NCBI GenBank assembly: GCA_028673005.1
Contig: CM054116.1
Span: 79,434,572 to 79,498,571, forward strand
From: Tanypteryx hageni
Lineage: Eukaryota; Arthropoda; Insecta; Odonata; Petaluridae
Reading direction: 5' to 3'
Length of the DNA stretch: 64,000 bases
Below, in pieces: positions 56,501 to 64,000 of this stretch. The translations under genes were made by a program, and so were the position numbers. Positions within the stretch are counted from its first letter, which is position 1, and each line of letters opens with the position of its first letter. A model generated the notes under the pieces. The model ran no database searches. It saw only the letters and a program-made list of their open reading frames with translations, and was not told where the DNA came from.

Positions 56501-58910
56501 TATGGAAGATAGGGGTGGAGGAAAACCCCCTCTAAAATAGAAAGTATTTCATATTTGTTTGAATTTAGCATTTTTAAAGAACAGAAATATTCTGCATTTT
56601 AAAAAATGATAGATAACAAAAATAGTCCAAAAAGCGGTCGATATATAGGCTTCCCAAAAGTCTATACAAACCTGCCAAAAAAGTTTGTCTACGACTATTA
56701 CGGTAATATAACATAGAATTTAAAAAGGCAAATTTACAATGCCTTACAACGATATCATGCTTTTAGGTATAAATAGAACTAAGGAGTCGGAAAAAACGCC
56801 GATTACACTCCACCAGCTGATTCTAGATTCACTATATTTTGACAATTTTAGCCCTCATATTGATCAAACTACTCTGATAATTTTGCCCGTAGAAGATGCA
56901 AGATTACAGAGATATTGCCCGAACAGACGGACGGACGGACAGACAAACCGAATACATAAGCTTTTTTTTAAAGCGCTAATGACGAAAACACCATAACCAG
57001 CTCATTTTTAAATGAAAGAAAATCGCTATATATTTTCATTTATGATGGAATGTTCTTCTCCTTATTTAAATGTTATATTTCATTCTAGAAAGGTTTTATA
57101 ACGCAATTATAATTTTAAAAATAGTTTTCTTTTTAAGATTTTATAAAAGAGACCGGCATGAAAAAGAACAAGATAAATGGCATACAATTTTGATGGTTAT
57201 TTATATTCAGTGAACGAGACTTAATTATATCCCTCTAGTGAAAATGAATCCGTCGTTAGATTGTTTTAAAATGCCATTTGTAATCATTGCGGCTATTTTC
57301 CTTCGATTGTGCTCGCATTGTCGGAACGCGGTTAATTTATGCGTAGTCGCTGTAACGAACCATAAATATTCTTTATTTTATATTTTTATGCCACTCTGTA
57401 TATGGAATGGATTCAAAAAGGTGCGTCACAACCGCCCTCTACCTTCATACCTGATTTCCTCATTCGCGGCCCGTGAAGTTTGAGAAATTGAACGCCATTG
57501 CTCTTTCGATCTTGTTTAGAAGCCTCTCCGCAAATTAATTCTCTGCATCGCCATCTTTTTCTCTTCCTTTTTTGTCTCCCCATTTCAGTCTCGGTTGGGT
57601 GGCGGTAATAGCAGTTCACCGCACGTCTCCATCTCAATTATAATATCACTTTCTCTTTTTAGACGACAAATCCTATTAGAGATCACCACCACCTCCTCAC
57701 ATCCTCCCTTTATTTTCCGTCTCCCATCCCTCTCCCGCGCCCCGAGTCATTACCAAGAAGCTCTTGACTTAATAGCTATGAAAATGTTGGTCCGTCATAG
57801 CAATATGTATATTCCAAGTTCGTCCACCCTCTCTCTCTCCATTGTTTACGTCGGACTGAGAAGGATTGAACCCTCCTCTCGCTCTGGCTTCGAAGTCAAG
57901 AGGGAGAGGAGGGCAAATTGACTGCTTATCCCGCTTCACGCGCGTCGAATTCCTTTAGGCCTATGCGATTTTCTCGATGGATGAGGGAGCCCGAGTGGGG
58001 ATGAAGTAATGTTTATGACGGTGAAAGTCTCGGCGATCAAAGGGGATCTCAATGGGATGCGCATGATTTACCTTTCGGGTAGGGGGTGCCGATGTCGTGA
58101 CGGAATGGTTTTTTTCCCCAGACATACCTCGGGCCAAATATGGAAGGTTGCTCGCTCTTGGATATTTCGTCGAGAGCGAAATGGTCTGCAAAAGTTAATT
58201 AACAAGTGCTTGCGTGTGTATCGATTCTCAGAGTCTTCGTTTTGTCCGTAGGTGTGCAGGAAAATGAATCAAGTCGACCAAACTTCGAAAGCTTTGCTTA
58301 TATGTGTAGGATAGCGAGAGACTATTAATGCCAAAAATTAATCTCTAGGAACTAATTAAAACAGGCGGTAAGTTTCTATTTATAATTTGAATGAGTTGTA
58401 TTGTCTAAGTGTTGATATATTACGCTTAGTCATAAAAAGTAGGATAAACCGTTATCATTGATGGTGTTTGATTTGTATTGGGAATGCGCATCTGTTTTTG
58501 CTCAAAGGATTTAATGGCTATTGGAGTAACGTAATTTATCAGTTGGATTCCAGGCGTAAGGCGAGCATGATAATTATTTAGAGAGCTACGTTCAAATCTT
58601 CTTTCCGTTTCTTATATGAATATATTGTAAAGTAAACCTTTATCATGGTAAAAGTATTCATTGTGGTTTTATATCAAGTCAGTAAAACGTATTTTAAAAA
58701 TATGATGTGGCCATCACATGACTTTCTCCTTACCTGTATTATTTATAAAAATTCCAAATAGGTTACATGATAATAAATATTTTAATGAACTGAGAGAAAA
58801 ATTTAAAGACTTGAAAAAGAACAGAAATAAACTCAAACCATAGTCTTCTGATATTGGGTATAGCCACAAAGATCCAACAATTAAGAAACTATAAAGGAGA
58901 ATTACTAACA
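53529..58910. other. Unassigned DNA with pyrimidine-rich patches
   Basis: About 53780-54260 and 57620-57740 are C/T-rich on the plus strand and give long serine/leucine/proline frames that I do not regard as genes. A (GACG)n-like run lies at 56925-56942. Confidence 0.5.
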
Positions 58911-59522
58911 AGGGAAGGTTCCCAACTCGCACTAACAGACAATTGTAACTTTTCTTCCATAGAAAGTGTATGCAAAAAAATTTCAAAATTCGTTAACGCT
59001 AGCTGCTGAGAGCAAAGTGGTAAAAAGTTATGGGTTCATATATATTACTTGCAGGAGATTAAAGCAAAAAAGTTTGCATTTATTGCATTACTGAAATATT
59101 TAAACATTGTTAATGGTAATGAAAGAAATTGTCACTAAAAAGTGGTTAATACATAAAGTTTCATCACAATGTGCACAATGAATGAAGCAATATTTCGTTG
59201 TGCACATTGTGATGAAACTTTATGTATTAACCACACGAATTATTGCTTCATTCATTGTGCACATTGTGATAAAACTTTATGTATTAACCACTTTTTAGTG
59301 ACAATTTCTTTCATTACCATTAACTATGTTTAAATATTTCAGTAATGCAATAAATGCAAACTTTTTTGCTTTAATCTCCTGCAAGTAATATATATGAACC
59401 CATAATTTTTTACCACTTTGCTCTCAGCAGCTAGCATTAATGAATTTTGAATTTTTTTTGCATACACTTTCTATGGAAGAAAAGTTATAATTATCTGTTA
59501 GTGCGAGTTGGGAACCTTCCCT
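58911..59522. mobile_element. 612-bp foldback element with 280-bp arms
   Basis: Left arm 58911-59192 (starting AGGGAAGGTTCCCAACTCGC) is repeated inverted at about 59242-59522 with a few mismatches. The spacer contains a third copy of the inner 40 bases (TTGTGCACATTGTGATGAAA ...). It has no open frame of note. I could not define a target duplication, so the superfamily is open. Confidence 0.8.
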
Positions 59523-60207
59523 CGTAAGGCGTAACTAAGCATCAAATTTTAACAACAGTCGTCAGTAGTTGGCGTGGTTGTGGCAGCTAAAATATTTAGT
59601 TTTTATGATATGAAAATATTTCAAACAAAGGTTGTAGAAAATTAAATTTCCTACAACTTTTATTCCAGTACGTTTTTACATATATTGAATATTAAAGCAA
59701 ATATTTCAAAATAACGGATAAGTGACAATTTCCGGTTGACTGATCTTTATTAGAAACTAATCAGTTCTTGTGACTGTCATAAAAATGTTAAATATGAAAT
59801 TTAGAGTTGACCTGATTAATAGTTTTTGAGTTAGAGCACCCAAACACACAAACACGCACACGCGTGCACACGCACGAACGCACGCACACGTACACACGCG
59901 CGCACACGTACACACGCGCGCACACACGCACATACGCACAGAGAGAGAGAGAGAGACAGACACACAGAGACAGACAGACAGACATAATAGAGAAAATGGT
60001 CAAAGCGAGTTCAGGGGATCTCAAAACGTGTATTTCCGTTGTAATCTCAAAATAGATTTTTTCATGAAAACGATACTTTCCCCTGTACTACGTATGAAGA
60101 AAGTAAAAATATATTCCGGTGTCTTTTTTTAGAAACTTCATATATACCATTCCGTGTGGTAATTATTACTCGTTTTTAAGTTTAAAATTGATAATTTCTT
60201 ATTATTA
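59523..60207. other. Unassigned DNA with a purine-pyrimidine tract
   Basis: Apart from the repeat at 59838-59984, nothing is recognised. Confidence 0.5.
59838..59984. repeat. CA/CG-rich alternating tract with (GA)n and (CAGA)n
   Basis: CACACG-type repeats with CGCGCG blocks for about 100 bases, then (GA)n, then (CAGA)n. It is a Z-DNA candidate. Overlapping Cys/Val- or His/Thr-rich frames on it are artefacts of the repeat. Confidence 0.9.
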
Positions 60208-60560
60208 TCTTTATATACAATTACTCAATCCGTCCCCCCTTTATTTCTCGAACAGTTTTTCATAGAGAAATGCTATAAACGCCATTTTATTTCTGCCAAC
60301 TAGGAGACTCCGGGAGAACTATTTTAGTTTACGGGAGTGTCCTGCATTCGACTCCGGGAGACGATTATATTTTTTCATATGTTTACACAGGAGTTTCGAT
60401 TTTTCAAGGTGCCAGGTTTATTTCCTTCCTTTATTAATATACGTAAATATGGACCGAAATTCTCCGTTTTTACTATATTCGAAGGATAAAACTATGCAAT
60501 ATCTTATTCTTGCAGTTTAGATGTTACACGAAAGAATTTCTCTGTGGTACTCATTTCTTT
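60208..60560 (+). mobile_element. Helitron 5' region, family H4, copy 2
   Basis: Starts A|TC, TTTATATACAATTACTCAATC, and matches 53528-53165 on the other strand, including TTCTGCCAACTAGGAGACTC. The GTCT repeat present in copy 1 is nearly absent here. No 3' terminus was found. Confidence 0.62.
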
Positions 60561-60699
60561 TCGAAATTTTATGCCTTTTTCGTACTCTTTCCGGGTGTTG
60601 CCAAGGCGACCCGCATTCTTGTTGATAATCATTTTCAAATGCAAATATGTTTTCATACGTGAACGACTTACGAATGGCATGATCATGTAATGCATGCAT

Positions 60700-63600
60700 G
60701 CCTTATGCTTTACTCTATAATGTCAACACTTGATGGTGTTAGCCATAAATTCGTAATACTGCATGTGGTTCGTAAAAGTCATTTTCCATTAAGTCAACCG
60801 TGGAGAATTTTAAACCAGTATCATCCGAAAGCGAGACCCAGGACGACCATTTTTCAGTCTCATAGAAGACCTCGAGAGTACTTCCTCTGACCAACCAATC
60901 TCACGTCCGAACGATTTCATTTAGTGTTCTAGCATATCAGCGTTCTGCGCGAAACCTGGGAAATTGCGAAAAAGTACCTATGGTTAAACATTACGCTGGT
61001 TGAACTTGGAACGATCTCAGACTCGGAAATTAAAAGGAAGTCTCGGCACAGGTGTGTCTCAGTACGAAGGATAAATCGGAGGAGTAGAAGTAAGAGGACA
61101 GTTTGGAAAAAAGGGGGGGATAGACGGGGGTTACGGAGGGGGTTAGGATCTTAGATATTCTTTTTTCAGAGAGGGAGCGTGTAATGGCAATGGGGTAAAG
61201 CGTTTTCCAGGTCCCCTTTCCATTGTCTCCGCGCAGAATGCCGAATGCCCGTCACGCCTGATCATGCGTCCCACTTCGTGACGGAACGATCTCATCAAAT
61301 TCCTCTTCCCCTCCCCTCGCGCCTTTCCCACTCCCCTCGACCACTTTCCCCTCATTTCCTTCTCGTTGCTCTGTCTTTCCTTCCCTCAATTGCGGGAGAG
61401 GAATTTTCCCATCGTCTGCGGATCGGGTTTTCTTTCTTTTCCAGTAGTTGCATCCCTCCCTTTTTACCCCTTTAGATTGTGTCTTACACGCGATTATTGC
61501 CTTCTTTCTAGAGCTGAATTACGATAACATCTCTCTTAGTGTATAACACTTTCGTATTCGGTCCAAGAAAATGTGCGAAGTTTTTCGCGTACACACCGAG
61601 GGATAGCGATGATCATAGGTAATTATAGTATGGTAAATTCTAACTTAAGCTAGATATTACCTTTTTTCTGTCAAATGTTTTACATAATAATTTTTGTAAA
61701 ATTCTAGAAGATCCGCATTTTAATTCATTTCGGATGGTGGTGGTATGAATAACATACCAATCTAACCTTTAATTCGATGTTTTAAACGTGAATGGCTGCA
61801 TTCCAAGATAAGGGTCGGATACAAAGAACGAAGTTATAGTATTGACAACGGTCTACGAACTCATACTAGTTTTCTTAAAGCTCACTATTTTTTTACTACT
61901 GCGTATGTACAAATAGACCAATTTTCAAGCTAAAATCAGTACAGGTGGCATACTAGCTCAAAAAATCAAATTTGGGAATAATATCTGGATAATGCAATAC
62001 AACCTTCCTATGCTAAAAGTTGGAATGCCAACTTTAAGTTGGAAAATTATAGGCATTAGTTTTTTGGTACTTTCTTTGATTTAAGTTCACTCAATCAAAG
62101 GACAAAACTACTACAGCAGCGTTAAAAATCCGAAAAAATTCTGGTATCGAAATACAGACAAGTACAGTCCAGTAGCCTCATGAAGGAAAATTGAGAAATA
62201 GGTGATTATCATGCACGAGAATGAAGAAAAAATCATTAATCAGTAATCAGTATAAAATCGTTCAAATAAGCGCAGTACTGAATAAATCAGAACTGTAGAT
62301 CTCTTTACGTATATGAGTGTTGCAGATAGTCAACAATATCAGAATCCTATACGACTTCCATCTTTTAGATTATAACTTAGTTATAAATTCCTGCGCGAGA
62401 TGCGCGCCTAAATGCAAAAATGAAGATTTTAGGATGGTTCATCTACAAAATTTTCTTTCCTTTATCATTGGGCAACAGATACATTATTTTAGAATGTACT
62501 CGGGGATTGTATAGGAGAGATCAATTGGTTCTCCATAATTCGTTTAATTGGATCAAGTTTGTTAAAAAGCGTTTATCTTTTCGGAATTAAAAAAAAACAA
62601 TCACAAACGAAGACGATTACGGAGCGGCAATAGATCTCTCCATTTGGTAATTATCCCTCTTTAGCTCCAGCGCCTCGAACACTTTATCTTTGACTTCCTG
62701 CTAAGTCCCTCTTAATCCATAGCTCCCCTTCCGGCAACCGCAGCCGCCGCCTATGCCGCCAGCGTAGAAGTAATCCAAGCCCTTAAAATGAATATCACTT
62801 TCTCTTTGTCGCAAACTCTCCTCCCACGCCATAAAATACGGACGTAATCTCTCCTTCTCTATCTCTTTGCTCTTTCTCGTATTTATTTCTTTTCGCTTCA
62901 TCTACGGTCCAGCGTCCTTGCGTTTCCTCCTCGTTAGTTAACCGAATCGTTTTCGCCATCCTTTGCACCATCTTTCTCAACTCTAAATCTTTTCCTTGCG
63001 TATCACATCACCCATTGCAGCCGTTTTTCATGTTTTGCCATAACCTACCTCATCCTCTTCAAGTTGCTTTTTAATAGATCTGTCCCATTTCAACGTTTCT
63101 TATCTCCGCCCCAAGAATTATCGATTTTACTTTTGACACTCATTCCCTGCCTCTATGAATGTATAAACTATAAGTGCATTCACACATTGAAATTCTCTCG
63201 GCGACCTTTCCTATACGTCCACCTCTTTTTACGACCTATTTTTTTCAAATAAACTCCATTAGAGCAATGTATTTTCTTACCGATTCATCGACCACTGCTC
63301 TAATATTAGTTGCACTATATTTCTCGTTCTCCTTCCTTTACTTTTCTCTCACAAGTCGTACTTATATTTCTTACAAAAACCCACATTATTTCCTTTTTAA
63401 AGGAAATTCTCGTTTCTTGTTTCTTCGTCTCTATTTTAACCTCTATATCTCTTCTGAGTCCACCATCTACATCCTCCTCAACTCAGATCTTCTTTTGCTT
63501 TTTCTCTCTCTCTCCTCAACATTCCTCACTGTCTCTCAATCTCTCGAACACTCCCACATATCCTTCCCTTCCTCCATCGCCTCTCATCCTCGACTACTCT

Positions 63601-64000
63601 CATCTATCTCCTCCCTAAACACTCCTATTTCTGTTCTCAGTCTCTATTTTCCGTCACCTATGAGCCATATGTATCCTGCATACTTTAGAAGATATTTATT
63701 CTATGTTATTAAAGGTAGTTTGTCTCCACTTGACTCATCGTCATATGCATTACAAATAATATCGCATACTACTGTTAGATATGAATGATCCCAGTTAATA
63801 GATGTTTGCTACCATAGTAATTCATTTTTAATCAATTCATAGTTTTCTAACGGGATATTTTAGAAATATGAATACATTTTATTGGATAGAGGTTTTTAAG
63901 TCGCTATTCAATAACATTTTTAAACTGTGGACATATTTTTTATTTCTTATTATTTTGATATTTATTCAGCTTGTAATTTTCATGAGTTTTTCTTTTAATA
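60700..64000. other. Unassigned DNA, pyrimidine-rich in part
   Basis: About 61300-61480 and 62800-63660 are C/T-rich on the plus strand. The 204-codon frame at 63174-63788 has the composition of that tract (Ser, Leu, Phe) and no domain I recognise. Confidence 0.5.

Noticed and set aside
59757..60055. Cys/Val- and His/Thr-rich frames
   Set aside because: Translation of a simple CA/CG repeat.
63174..63788. 204-codon frame, second longest in the window
   Set aside because: Serine/leucine/phenylalanine-rich product of a C/T-rich tract, no recognisable motif or splice context.

Overview
The window looks like repeat-dense, AT-rich nuclear DNA from an animal, most likely an arthropod and probably an insect. 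I found no host gene that I can support. There is no operon-like structure and no long open frame other than one transposon gene. What can be recognised is a layered deposit of Penelope-like elements (PLEs), Helitrons, hAT and pogo/Tigger DNA transposons, LINE fragments and one tRNA-derived SINE. These are separated by AT-rich stretches, long (TA)n arrays and pyrimidine-rich tracts. The species cannot be named from this evidence.

Layout. 0-3.2 kb: a non-autonomous Helitron and an internally deleted hAT. 5.1-6.1 kb: the 3' ends of a PLE fused head to head around a perfect 71-bp inverted repeat, with a hammerhead-ribozyme-like motif. 7.9-8.6 kb: an RTE-type LINE relic. 9.6-13.2 kb: a composite PLE with an uninterrupted 661-residue reverse transcriptase, its GIY-YIG part inverted against it, a second tandem 3' end and two pseudo-LTR copies. 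13.2-13.7 kb: a Helitron. 16.6-21 kb: a nested zone with a SINE flanked by a 13-bp duplication, one LINE broken by a hAT element and by a PLE-type inverted repeat, a Tigger-like element, and a hAT transposase tail.

26.2 kb: a short Helitron. 30.3-31.8 kb: a decayed member of an uncharacterised repetitive arthropod protein family, split by a 341-bp hAT MITE with a perfect 8-bp target duplication. 32.9-35.8 kb: Helitrons, a tRNA-like relic and a PLE pseudo-LTR fragment. 36-37.8 kb: a hAT of the type related to GTF2IRD2. 39-39.8 kb and 44.2-44.9 kb: two more hAT-like elements, the latter with a perfect 8-bp duplication. 46.4-46.8 kb: a PLE pseudo-LTR foldback between two (TA)n arrays. 51.7 kb: an isolated, well-formed hammerhead-like motif. 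53.2 and 60.2 kb: two inverted Helitron 5' ends. 58.9-59.5 kb: a 612-bp foldback element. The rest is unassigned.

How the parts work together: the PLE reverse transcriptase and GIY-YIG modules would jointly drive target-primed retrotransposition, and hammerhead motifs in the pseudo-LTRs would process their transcripts. Four separate PLE-type ends here carry the same unusual core layout (CUGANGA, one extra nucleotide, short stem II, GAAA), and many PLE and Helitron ends abut (TA)n arrays. These two patterns are the most interesting signals in the window.
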